Of a DNA stretch of 64,000 nucleotides, positions 37,311-45,657 are shown piece after piece. The stretch covers positions 124,001 to 188,000 of the forward strand of contig JARFNK010000007.1 in the NCBI GenBank assembly GCA_029167225.1, in the 5' to 3' direction. Each line of letters opens with the position of its first letter. The stretch's first letter is position 1. The translations under genes were made by a program, and so were the position numbers. The DNA comes from Sphingobium arseniciresistens. GTDB taxonomy: Bacteria > Pseudomonadota > Alphaproteobacteria > Sphingomonadales > Sphingomonadaceae. The notes under the pieces are model-generated. The model searched no databases. It saw nothing but the letters and a program-made list of their open reading frames with translations, and was not told the origin of the DNA.

Positions 37311-39200
37311 ATGCCCTCAGTACGCCCTGACCGCTCGCTGATCGCGCTACTCCTTGGCTTTGTCATCCTTGTCGTCGTCGTCGCAGCCACGATATCGCTC
37401 TACACCAGCCAGCAGCGCAGCCAGGAATGGGTGAGCCACACGTTGCGGGTGGAAAGCCAGCTCTCGACGATATTGTCGCGCATGCAGGATGCGGAAACGG
37501 GCCAGCGCGGCTTCATGCTCACCGGCGACCCGGAATTTCTGAAACCGTATCGCGCCACGATCGCGCATATGGCGCAGGATCTCGATACCCTCACGCAGTT
37601 GACGGACGACAACCCAGCGCAGAGCGCTGCCGTTGTCGAGCTGCGCAGCCGGATCAATCGCCGCATGGCCGCGCTTGACATCGGCATCGAGCGCAAGCGC
37701 CTGGGGGATGAGATCTCACCGGAAGGTTTCCGCCCCGGTCTCGCGCTCATGGACGATATTCGCCAGCTGATTTCCCAGATGAAGGAACGGGAACGCAAGC
37801 TGCTGGAGGCCCGGACCCAAAACGCGCGGCAGTTGACGACATGGGTCAGCGGGGCATTGGCGATCAGTGCCATGCTGGTCATCATGTTCGGGCTGGCGGC
37901 GCTGCTGAACGTGCGGCGAAGGCTGGCGGATTCCGTGACGACCGGAGACGCGCTGGCGCACAGCAACCAGCGCCTGCGCGCAGAGGCGGAGGAGCGCCAG
38001 ATCGCCGAGGCGCAGCTTCGCCAGATCCAGAAAATGGAGACCATCGGTCATCTGACCGGCGGTATCGCGCATGATTTCAACAATATGCTGGCGATCGTCA
38101 TCGGATCGCTGGACATGGCCAAACGGAGGCTGAGCCCCGACGCAGAGTCTCGGGCGCTGCAAAGCCTGGACCATGCCATGGACGGGGCGCAGCGCGCAGC
38201 CCAGCTGACCGCGCGGCTGCTCGCCTTTTCACGCCAGCAGCCGCTCGCGCCGCAACCGCTGGAAGCAAACAAGCTGGTCGGCGGCATGTCCGAAATGCTG
38301 CGCCGCACGATCGGCGATCAGCTCCGCATGGAAACGGTGCTGGCTGGCGGGCTGTGGCCCTGTTTCGCGGATCCCGGCCAGCTGGAAAACGCCATCGTCA
38401 ACCTGTGCGTGAATGCGCGCGACGCCATGCCGGAGGGCGGACGCCTGACGATAGAGACGACAAATGCGTTCCTCGACGAGGCCTATGCAGCGGCACATGA
38501 GGAAGTCGTGCCCGGCCAATATGTGATGATCTCCGTCAGCGACACGGGTACGGGCATGCCGAAAGAGGTGGCGCAGCGCGCCTTCGATCCCTTTTTTACC
38601 ACCAAGGCACTTGGACAGGGCACGGGCCTCGGCCTCAGCCAGGTGTTCGGTTTCATCAAGCAGTCCCATGGCCATGTAAAGATCTATTCGGAAGCTGGCG
38701 AGGGCACGACCATCAAGCTCTATCTCCCCCGGCACTATGGCGCCGCGGCCGAGGACGGCAGGAGCGCGGCCGCCATCCAGACGAGCAACGAAGCGCTGCC
38801 ACGGGCCATCCAGGAAGAGATCATATTGGTGGTCGAGGACGAGGAGCGCGTGCGCCACGTCTCGGTCGATGCGTTGCGCGATCTTGGCTATGTCGTGGTG
38901 CAGGCGTCGGATGCGCGGCACGCGCTGGAGGTGTTGGCGGTGCACCCGCGGATCGACCTGCTCTTCACCGATATCGTCATGCCCGACATGAACGGGCGCA
39001 AGCTGGCCGATCTCGCCCGCATAGACCGACCGGAACTCAAGGTGCTCTACACCACCGGATATACGCGCAACGCGATCGTGCATAACGGGATGCTGGACCC
39101 CGGTGTGGCGTTTCTGGCCAAGCCTTTCACTTTGTCGCAGCTTGCCAACAAGGTGCGGCAAGTGCTCGATGCGCCGCATGAGGTCGTCATTCAGGCGTGA
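37311..39200 (+). CDS. CHASE3 hybrid sensor histidine kinase
   Basis: 629 residues. Order: membrane helix (about 8-30), periplasmic CHASE3 domain with the hallmark DAETGQRGFMLTGDPEFL, second helix (about 180-202), coiled linker, HisKA with His254 in GGIAHDFNNMLA, HATPase_c with NLCVNARDAMPEGG, VSDTGTGMP and GTGLGLSQVFGF, and a C-terminal receiver with Asp554 in LLFTDIVMPDMNG and a lysine in AKPFT. It lacks an output domain and no response regulator is adjacent, so it must signal through a distant partner. Its position between the two haem-protein operons suggests it senses envelope redox or energy state, but that is context only. Confidence 0.9.
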   Translation: MPSVRPDRSLIALLLGFVILVVVVAATISLYTSQQRSQEWVSHTLRVESQLSTILSRMQDAETGQRGFMLTGDPEFLKPYRATIAHMAQDLDTLTQLTDDNPAQSAAVVELRSRINRRMAALDIGIERKRLGDEISPEGFRPGLALMDDIRQLISQMKERERKLLEARTQNARQLTTWVSGALAISAMLVIMFGLAALLNVRRRLADSVTTGDALAHSNQRLRAEAEERQIAEAQLRQIQKMETIGHLTGGIAHDFNNMLAIVIGSLDMAKRRLSPDAESRALQSLDHAMDGAQRAAQLTARLLAFSRQQPLAPQPLEANKLVGGMSEMLRRTIGDQLRMETVLAGGLWPCFADPGQLENAIVNLCVNARDAMPEGGRLTIETTNAFLDEAYAAAHEEVVPGQYVMISVSDTGTGMPKEVAQRAFDPFFTTKALGQGTGLGLSQVFGFIKQSHGHVKIYSEAGEGTTIKLYLPRHYGAAAEDGRSAAAIQTSNEALPRAIQEEIILVVEDEERVRHVSVDALRDLGYVVVQASDARHALEVLAVHPRIDLLFTDIVMPDMNGRKLADLARIDRPELKVLYTTGYTRNAIVHNGMLDPGVAFLAKPFTLSQLANKVRQVLDAPHEVVIQA

Positions 39201-39271
39201 TCCCTGCCGGCTCTCTTCGGGGGCACTGACGCGGGATGGGCAGGGGCCCGGGGGATCGTCCTGTGTCAATG

Positions 39272-39288
39272 ATGGCCGGAGAGGCCAT
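39272..39288. terminator. Hairpin between converging genes
   Basis: ATGGCC (39272-39277), loop GGAGA, GGCCAT (39283-39288), in the 153-base gap between the convergent kinase and phosphodiesterase genes. There is no T tract on either side, so this is a weak bidirectional terminator candidate. Confidence 0.3.
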
Positions 39289-39353
39289 TGAGGGCGCGTG
39301 GGTAAGCTCAGGCCCGCAAAGCTCCCTGCTGCCGGCCCGGTGATTGCGGCTGC

Positions 39354-40220
39354 TCAGTCCGAAGGGCGCTCCGCCAGCAAGCTGCGGACCAGCGGCTGCA
39401 GGGTCTCGTCGAACTTGGCGAGCATCACATGGTCGTCCGCGGTCTCGAAATGGGAAACCAGCCCCTCGCCGGTCCAGCGATGCAGCGCATAGGCGGGCGG
39501 ATCGGCGATGATCATCGGCCGGTTGTCCGGCCGTTCCGGGTCGATCGGGGACAGGTCCAGCGCCACCTGCGGCGCGGTCGAAGGGCAGATGGCCACGGTC
39601 GTTCCCTTCCATGGCGCGACGATCGCACGGTGGAGATGGCCGCAGATCAGCGCCTGCACCTGGGTGCGGCCGGCGATCGTCTGGGCAAAACGCGTGACCC
39701 AGGGTTCCGTGGGGGAGGTGTTCATCCATTCGATGCCGACCTCGACCGGCGGATGATGCATGACGATGATGACCGGAACCTCCGGCTCCTCGTCCAGCCG
39801 CGCGCGCAGCCATGCCGCCCGCGTCTCGCAGAAGGCGCCGCCATGGCGGCCCGGATCGAGCGTGTCGATGACGATCAACCGCGCGCCCGGCAGCGGCAGC
39901 ACATAATGGACGAAGCCATCGCCGCCCGCGCTCAGATCCAGGGGGATGTGCGGGAAATGGACGGCGAAATTGGCGCGCTCGTCATGATTGCCCATGCAGG
40001 GCCACACCGGGAAGGGGCATTGGCTGAAGGCATTGGCCAGGCGACGATAGCTGTCGACATCGCCCCTGTCTGTCAGGTCGCCGGTGGCGAGCAACAGGTC
40101 CGGCCGGTTCGGCCCGTCGATCAGCGCGCGCAGCACCTGGTCCAGCCGCTTGCGATTATACTCGGCCGGATTGTCGGGCTCGAAGCCCAGATGAACGTCG
40201 GTGATCTGTGCGATCAGCAT
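39354..40220 (-). CDS. Metallophosphoesterase, CpdA-like cyclic-nucleotide phosphodiesterase
   Basis: 288 residues starting at MLIAQITDVHLG (complement of 40218-40220, with AAGGGGGAAG as ribosome binding site just upstream). The binuclear metal motifs of class III cyclic-nucleotide/glycerophosphodiester phosphodiesterases are all present in order: DVHLG, GDLTDRG, MGNHDE, VMHHPP and GHLHR. CpdA enzymes hydrolyse cAMP; GpdQ relatives hydrolyse glycerophosphodiesters, so the substrate should be tested. It lies 28 bases downstream of the FHA-cytochrome gene on the same strand and may be the last gene of that operon, whose first product has two cyclic-nucleotide domains. A longer reading from 40523 merely runs into the cytochrome gene. 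Confidence 0.82.
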   Translation of the reverse strand: MLIAQITDVHLGFEPDNPAEYNRKRLDQVLRALIDGPNRPDLLLATGDLTDRGDVDSYRRLANAFSQCPFPVWPCMGNHDERANFAVHFPHIPLDLSAGGDGFVHYVLPLPGARLIVIDTLDPGRHGGAFCETRAAWLRARLDEEPEVPVIIVMHHPPVEVGIEWMNTSPTEPWVTRFAQTIAGRTQVQALICGHLHRAIVAPWKGTTVAICPSTAPQVALDLSPIDPERPDNRPMIIADPPAYALHRWTGEGLVSHFETADDHVMLAKFDETLQPLVRSLLAERPSD

Positions 40221-40248
40221 CCGGCTTCCCCCTTCGCCTGCGCGTCGT

Positions 40249-42096
40249 TTATGCGCGCGGTCGTATTTGTCGATCGCGCACTCCCGTCTGCCCGGCCGGC
40301 TTGAGTCGCCGTGCAGGCAGCCATGGTGCGCCATCATCCGCGTGGTAGCTGTGACATAGAGCACAGCCGGACGGAACATCAGACTTCGATGATTCCCCGC
40401 CATGGCAGGTGCGGCACGTCGCGATGCCCGGCAGCATGAGGTCGCTGGCCTTGCTCGACCTTGGCGCAGCGTGGCAGCTTTCGCAGCTTTCGGTGCGGTG
40501 TGCGGCATGATCGAACCAGCCATGCATCATGTAGCGCATCGGCTGGCGCACCGGCGCGACCTGCCATTCCCCATTGTCCGTCTTGCCGCCCGCGGGAGGA
40601 ACGACGGTGTGGCAGTCATAACACGCCCCGCCCTTCGAAAAGACCGCGCGGATCGCTGCGTCGGCGCTGCCCGCCCGCGTCGCCGCCGCGCCGAAATAGG
40701 CGTGATAGACCTGCCCCTGCGCATAGTCGCCCGGCCGCCGCCGGGCCATGCCGCCCAGCTGGACGGGGCGGGCGGGGCCGGTCGAGCGATAATAGGCGGT
40801 CAGGTCCGCCACCACCTGCGCCGGTTCGCCATGGCGCAGCGTGCGGACGGTGCCGCCCAGCGTCTCGAAGGCCAGACTGTGGCACATCTGGCAGTCGCGC
40901 TCCATCTGCACCGGCAGGAAACGCACGCCGTCCGCCGTCGGCTTGTGGCAATCCTTGCACGCGAGCGCATCGCCAAAGCCGTTTTGCGCCTTCATGCTTG
41001 CCGCCATGCGGGCGACCCCGCCGGTCTTGAGCAGGTGCAGGCTGTGCGGGAATTTCAGGCCGCTGTCCTCGCTTGGATGATCGGCGAGCGACGCGCGTTC
41101 GAAGCGCGGTACCGGATAGGCGAGGCTGGGCGGGCCGGCCATGATGGTCGGGCGGAATTCGGGATGCGCCGTGCCGAAATCGCCGGCATTGCCGATCTTC
41201 GTATCCTTCAATCGCGCGTCCAGCGACCCGTGGCAGTCGGTGCAGAAGGCCTGGGGCGTCGTCGGCATCGGCCCGGCACCTTCATGTTCGCGATGGCAAT
41301 CGACGCAGGCGCCCTCCGGCGGCTTGCCGAAGGCGTGGGCGACACTGGCGAGGATCGCGCCGCCAACCCCCGGCGCCTCTCGCGCGCCGGCGATGCGGTC
41401 GGGCGGGGCATGATCGTGGACCTGGCTGTGGCAGGTCTTGCAGGCGCTGTCGCGGACGGAGACGAACGCCTTCTGGTGACAGGTCTCGCACTTGCCCTCC
41501 AGCGCATGATGCGCCTTGCTGAGCGGGCCGGATGACCATGCAGCATCGCCCTTCACGGTGTCCCCCTTTACCGCATAGATGTTCCGCATATCCTCCACAG
41601 GGCGGGTGGCATAGCTGATAACCGGCACGGCGAGGAAGCCAATCAGGATCGCCAGCGCCATGCCCCATGCCGACATGCGCTTGCCCGGCAGCAACCCGCG
41701 CAGCGAGAAGACGCGGGCCTCCTCCTTGTCCTGCGACGCCTCCGAAACGGCATCGACCCGAAGGACGGACAGCACCGCCTCGCCATCTTCGCCGCGCGAC
41801 ACCGTGATGCGGTGGCCGCCAAGGCGCAACTCCGCGCCTTGCGCCAGGTCGATCTCCGCCTTGTCGGTGCTGCGTCCGTCGACGGTGAAGCCCAGCGTGC
41901 CCGTGGCTTTGACGCCGAGATAGCGATCGTTGAGCCGGGTGATGCGGGCATGATCAGGGAGCACCGCCAGATCGGCCAGATGGATGTCGCTCGCAGCATC
42001 GCGCCCGACGGCGATCTGCGCCTTTTCGACCGTGCGCGGGCGAACGATCTCGCGCCCGTCGGCGGTGAAGCTGATCTGCCGGATGATGAAGGTCAT
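40249..42096 (-). CDS. FHA domain - membrane helix - ten-haem cytochrome fusion
   Basis: 615 residues from MTFIIRQISF. Residues 1-115 read as an FHA fold (VGRDAASDIHLADLAVLPDHARI, then DGRSTD and ELRLGGHRITV). The Ser of the usual SxxH phosphothreonine motif appears to be replaced (LPDH), so peptide binding may be altered. One membrane helix follows (about 142-163), then a periplasmic part with ten CXXCH sites: CETCH (Cys203), CKTCH, CVDCH, CTDCH, CKDCH, CQMCH, CYDCH, CESCH, CRTCH and CALCH. This puts a cytoplasmic signalling-type domain and a periplasmic haem wire on one chain. It starts 8 bases after the cytochrome b-like gene and is probably its periplasmic electron acceptor or donor. Confidence 0.88.
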   Translation of the reverse strand: MTFIIRQISFTADGREIVRPRTVEKAQIAVGRDAASDIHLADLAVLPDHARITRLNDRYLGVKATGTLGFTVDGRSTDKAEIDLAQGAELRLGGHRITVSRGEDGEAVLSVLRVDAVSEASQDKEEARVFSLRGLLPGKRMSAWGMALAILIGFLAVPVISYATRPVEDMRNIYAVKGDTVKGDAAWSSGPLSKAHHALEGKCETCHQKAFVSVRDSACKTCHSQVHDHAPPDRIAGAREAPGVGGAILASVAHAFGKPPEGACVDCHREHEGAGPMPTTPQAFCTDCHGSLDARLKDTKIGNAGDFGTAHPEFRPTIMAGPPSLAYPVPRFERASLADHPSEDSGLKFPHSLHLLKTGGVARMAASMKAQNGFGDALACKDCHKPTADGVRFLPVQMERDCQMCHSLAFETLGGTVRTLRHGEPAQVVADLTAYYRSTGPARPVQLGGMARRRPGDYAQGQVYHAYFGAAATRAGSADAAIRAVFSKGGACYDCHTVVPPAGGKTDNGEWQVAPVRQPMRYMMHGWFDHAAHRTESCESCHAAPRSSKASDLMLPGIATCRTCHGGESSKSDVPSGCALCHSYHADDGAPWLPARRLKPAGQTGVRDRQIRPRA

Positions 42097-42104
42097 GCGC
42101 GGCC

Positions 42105-42986
42105 TTACCAATAGAAGAAGACGGAAACGATGTGCGCGGTCAGCGCGGCCAGCAGCGCGAAGGTGGCGGGCACATGGACGTACAGCCACACCTCGAGCAG
42201 CGCCTTGAGCTTCAGGTGCCTGCGCAATCGGGCCAGCATCGCCTCCTTGCGTTCCAGCAGGGCATCCACTTTTTCCAGCGGGTCATTGCCCAGGTCGGCC
42301 TGGCTGCCGGTATGCACGCGCAACGCGGCATGGGCGCGGGCCGTCGCGCAGTTGCGGTAAGTGCCGGTCAGCCGCCGCCAGATGCCGCCGCCGAACGGGT
42401 CCTGCTCCAGCGACTGGCGCACGAGGTCCGCCTGCTCATGGGGCAGCGGCTGGGCGGCGTCATGCAGCTGACGGTCGATCGAGCGGATGGAATCGAGCAG
42501 CTGCGCCTGCGTCATCTCATCGCGGTTGTTGCTGAGCGCGGCGGGCAGGGCGGCATAGACGGTGATGCCGAACAGGCCGGAGAGGATGACCAGCATCATC
42601 AGCGCCCATGCCAGCGTGTGGACGTTCCAGCCGAGCTGGAAGCCGGTGTGCAGGGTGCCGATGACGATCAGGCTGAGGCCCAGATAGACATGGGCGGACG
42701 TCCATGCCTTCAGGGACCAGCGCCCGCGCGTCATCGCCCGCTTGCGCACGCCCAGCACCGTCAGCCACAGGATGAGCAGCACGCCGATGGTGCCCAGCGT
42801 ATAGCCGTACCAGCTGCCGCCATTGTGGCGCGGCTGCACGTCGATCAGCAGATAGCTGGCGATGACCACCAGGCAGAGCGCGGTCGCGATCTTTGCCCAA
42901 CGGAAACCGGCATGGCTCAGGAAGCCTTCGTGCAGCGTGTCGCCGCTGCGGCGCCGGGGCGCCGGACTCGCCACTCTTGTTGCCAT
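42105..42986 (-). CDS. Cytochrome b-type integral membrane protein
   Basis: 293 residues from MATRVASPAPRRR, the ATG overlapping the stop of the upstream flavoprotein gene by one base (TGATG). Five hydrophobic helices are evident, with His residues positioned for haem b ligation in SAHVYLGLSLIVIGTLHTGF, WNVHTLAWALMM and LYVHVPATFALLAALTAH. A soluble, charged stretch separates helix four from the last. The look is that of cytochrome b561/ferric-reductase-like proteins. Sitting between a flavin/Fe-S protein and a periplasmic multihaem cytochrome, it is the obvious candidate to carry electrons across the inner membrane. Quinone binding is possible but cannot be read here. Confidence 0.75.
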   Translation of the reverse strand: MATRVASPAPRRRSGDTLHEGFLSHAGFRWAKIATALCLVVIASYLLIDVQPRHNGGSWYGYTLGTIGVLLILWLTVLGVRKRAMTRGRWSLKAWTSAHVYLGLSLIVIGTLHTGFQLGWNVHTLAWALMMLVILSGLFGITVYAALPAALSNNRDEMTQAQLLDSIRSIDRQLHDAAQPLPHEQADLVRQSLEQDPFGGGIWRRLTGTYRNCATARAHAALRVHTGSQADLGNDPLEKVDALLERKEAMLARLRRHLKLKALLEVWLYVHVPATFALLAALTAHIVSVFFYW

Positions 42987-45523
42987 CAGGCCTCTCCGCG
43001 TTCGAGGCGGGCGACGGTCAGGAAATCCTCCGGCGCGACGCGGATGGCGGCCCCGGTCGGGCAGGCGCGCACGCAGGCGGGGCCGCCCTCGATCCCCGAA
43101 CACATGTCGCACTTGATCGCCTTCTTGGGCTTTTCGATGCCCGGCTCGGCGTTCTTGTACCGCCATTTCTTCGATGGCTCGCCCGGCCCCGGCCCCATGC
43201 CGAAGAACATCCAGCTGAGCAGCGATGGCTTCTTCGGCGGCACGCTGTCCATGCGGATGACGCCATAGGGGCAGTTGCGCTGGCAGTTGCCGCAGCCGAT
43301 GCAGGTATCGTTGATGAACACCTCGCCATCCGGCCCGCGATGGATGGCGTTGGGCGGGCAATCGGCCATGCAGTGCGGATGCTCGCAATGGCGGCAGCTG
43401 GTCGGCACATGCAGATGCGCGAAGGTCCGCCCGGCCTCCCGGTCGAGGCGGGACAGGCCGTCATGGCTGTCGGCGCAGGCCTTTTCGCAATTGTCGCAGC
43501 CTACGCACAGATGCTCGTCGATCAGCAGCACGTCGGTCGCCTCGCCGATGCCGTTGTCGACCAGGAATTTCGCGGTTTCGGAATACATGTCGACGACGCT
43601 GGAGAAGCTGTCCTTGCGGCCTTCGATGAAGCTGTTGATGTCCTGCCGCGCGGCCATGTCGCGCTTGGCGCGTTCCAGCAGCGCGGGCTTTTTCTCCATC
43701 AGCGCGCGGAAGGCGTCGCCCTTCAGGCGGATGACCTCGGACTTGACCGTGGCCTTGACCGTCGCCGTTCGGCGGCCGCCCGCGATCAGCGTCATCTCGC
43801 CGACATAGGAGCCGGCGGGGAGGTAGGAGAGGAACACCTGCTTCCCGCCGATCTTCTTTTCCACCACCATCGATCCCACCCGGATGACGAAGATGTCGGT
43901 GCCTTCCTCGCCTTCGGTGATGATCGCCTGCCCGGCGCGGACCTGCATGATCTCCGACGTGTCCATTACCTCGGCAAGGTCGGCGGATGTCAGCCCTTCG
44001 CCAAAGAGCTGCAGCAGCTGACGCTCTGTCGAGATGCGGGTGACGGCCCGGCGTGCGGCGGGCACGGACGACATGAGCTTGAGCGCTGCCGTGCGCGACA
44101 CCTCCACCATGATCGAATCCGCGCCGGCGCGCACGGTCGCGCCGCGCCGTCGGCCGGAAATCAGGCCGACCTCGCCGAAGATGGAACTCGCCTCGACCGG
44201 CACGGTGATGGAGGCATCCTCCTTGTCCACCTCGACCAGCGCCTGCCCGGAGGCGATGGCGAAGAGCGAGGATCCGGGCGCCGCCCGCTCGAAGATCACC
44301 TCGCCCTTGAGGTAGAAGCGCGCGGCGCTGTCCAGCATGAACTCTCGCATCTGCAGGGGCGACAGCCCTTCGAGGATGGAGATGTTCGTGCGCAGGAATT
44401 CCAGCCATTCGTCGACGCTGCGATTGCCCGGCAATTCCTTGAATTTCGCGGCCAGAATGGGCTCATCGGCGGGTTTCAACGCGGTGTTGCCGTTGATGAA
44501 CTCGACCACGTCATGGCCCTGGTTCATGCAATGCTTGATAAGCGGATAGCCCGCCAGCGCGCCGATGACGAAGATGCCCGGCGCCGTCGTCTCGAACACC
44601 GGGGAGAGTTTTGGAAAGGCGAGCCGGTCGCCGCTCGTGAACTCTATCCCGCATTCCTCCACGAAGCTGCGCGGCGGCGCGGAGCCCATGCGTGCGATGA
44701 TCCGGTCGCAGCGGATTTTCTGCTCGCCATCGCGGGTGTCGAGCGTGATCCAGCCGGGCTCGACCAGCGATGTCGTGCTTTCGGTGAGGATGTTGACGCG
44801 GCCGGTCGCGCCCGCCGCCATCAGCGCCTTCACGTTCGCGTCCTTGGCCGTGGAGAACTCCGCCGACCGGTTGACCAGGCTCACCACATTGCCCTGCGCC
44901 TCGTCGGCGGCAAGGCCCAGCGCATTCTCGATGCCCGCGTCGCCGCCGCCGATCACGAAGATATGCTCGTCATTATATTCGGCCGGGTCGTCGAGCTGAT
45001 ATTGCACATGGGGCAGGTCGCCGCCCGGCACGCGCATCAGATTGGGGTTGCCCTGCGTGCCGATGGCCATCACCACGGTTTCCGCGACGATCTCCTGCCC
45101 ATTGGTCAGCGTCAGCTTATAGGGCGGTGCCCGGCGCTGGATCTCGCGGGTCTGGCTGCTGCCGTCGCGGGCGCGGGTGACGATCTGCTGCACGCTGCCG
45201 GGGATGGGATCGCCCATGCCCTCGATTGCCTTCACTTCGCTGCGATAGGCGACATTGACGCCCAGCGCCTTGGCCTGCTCGTTCCAGATGCCCAGGATCG
45301 CCTCGCGCTTGCCGGCATCGAAATCGCAGTCCGAACGCAGCACAAGCTGGCTCGGCGTCGCCATCACATGCTTGCCCTTCTGATATTTGAAGATGGTATC
45401 GGAAAGGTGGTCTGTCTTTTCCAGCAGCACATGGGCAAGGCCAAGCTGCGCCGCGCGCGAAGCCGCGCTGAGCCCCGCCGGGCCAGATCCCACAATAGCG
45501 ATGCGCACGCGCTCACCCAACAT
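42986..45523 (-). CDS. FAD oxidoreductase - two cNMP-binding domains - ferredoxin fusion
   Basis: 845 residues. Residues 1-350: thioredoxin-reductase-like flavoprotein with GSGPAGLSAA for FAD and VIGGGDAGIENA for NAD(P). About 380-500 and 505-630: two CRP-type cyclic-nucleotide-binding domains whose phosphate-binding cassettes keep Glu and Arg (FGEVGLISGRRRGATVRA; GEMTLIAGGRRTATVKA). About 665-845: a DMSO-reductase-B-like ferredoxin with CVGCDNCEKAC, CRHCEHPHCMADCP, CIGCGNCQRNCP and CDMCSGIEGGPACVRACP, enough for four 4Fe-4S clusters. No CXXC redox disulphide is seen in the flavoprotein part. No signal peptide, so it is cytoplasmic. GGGGGA precedes the start. First gene of the operon with the membrane cytochromes; predicted NAD(P)H-fed electron input gated by cAMP or cGMP. 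Confidence 0.9.
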   Translation of the reverse strand: MLGERVRIAIVGSGPAGLSAASRAAQLGLAHVLLEKTDHLSDTIFKYQKGKHVMATPSQLVLRSDCDFDAGKREAILGIWNEQAKALGVNVAYRSEVKAIEGMGDPIPGSVQQIVTRARDGSSQTREIQRRAPPYKLTLTNGQEIVAETVVMAIGTQGNPNLMRVPGGDLPHVQYQLDDPAEYNDEHIFVIGGGDAGIENALGLAADEAQGNVVSLVNRSAEFSTAKDANVKALMAAGATGRVNILTESTTSLVEPGWITLDTRDGEQKIRCDRIIARMGSAPPRSFVEECGIEFTSGDRLAFPKLSPVFETTAPGIFVIGALAGYPLIKHCMNQGHDVVEFINGNTALKPADEPILAAKFKELPGNRSVDEWLEFLRTNISILEGLSPLQMREFMLDSAARFYLKGEVIFERAAPGSSLFAIASGQALVEVDKEDASITVPVEASSIFGEVGLISGRRRGATVRAGADSIMVEVSRTAALKLMSSVPAARRAVTRISTERQLLQLFGEGLTSADLAEVMDTSEIMQVRAGQAIITEGEEGTDIFVIRVGSMVVEKKIGGKQVFLSYLPAGSYVGEMTLIAGGRRTATVKATVKSEVIRLKGDAFRALMEKKPALLERAKRDMAARQDINSFIEGRKDSFSSVVDMYSETAKFLVDNGIGEATDVLLIDEHLCVGCDNCEKACADSHDGLSRLDREAGRTFAHLHVPTSCRHCEHPHCMADCPPNAIHRGPDGEVFINDTCIGCGNCQRNCPYGVIRMDSVPPKKPSLLSWMFFGMGPGPGEPSKKWRYKNAEPGIEKPKKAIKCDMCSGIEGGPACVRACPTGAAIRVAPEDFLTVARLERGEA

Positions 45524-45657
45524 CTGTCCCCCAGCAATGTGGACGCCTCAGCCTTACCCCCAGCTGTTTGTGCGTCGAACGGGTGCGAACCGTGGGCGGC
45601 ACTCTATCATTTCCTTCGCCGCGCGCTAGAGATGACTGCGCTATGGGGCAGGGGAAA

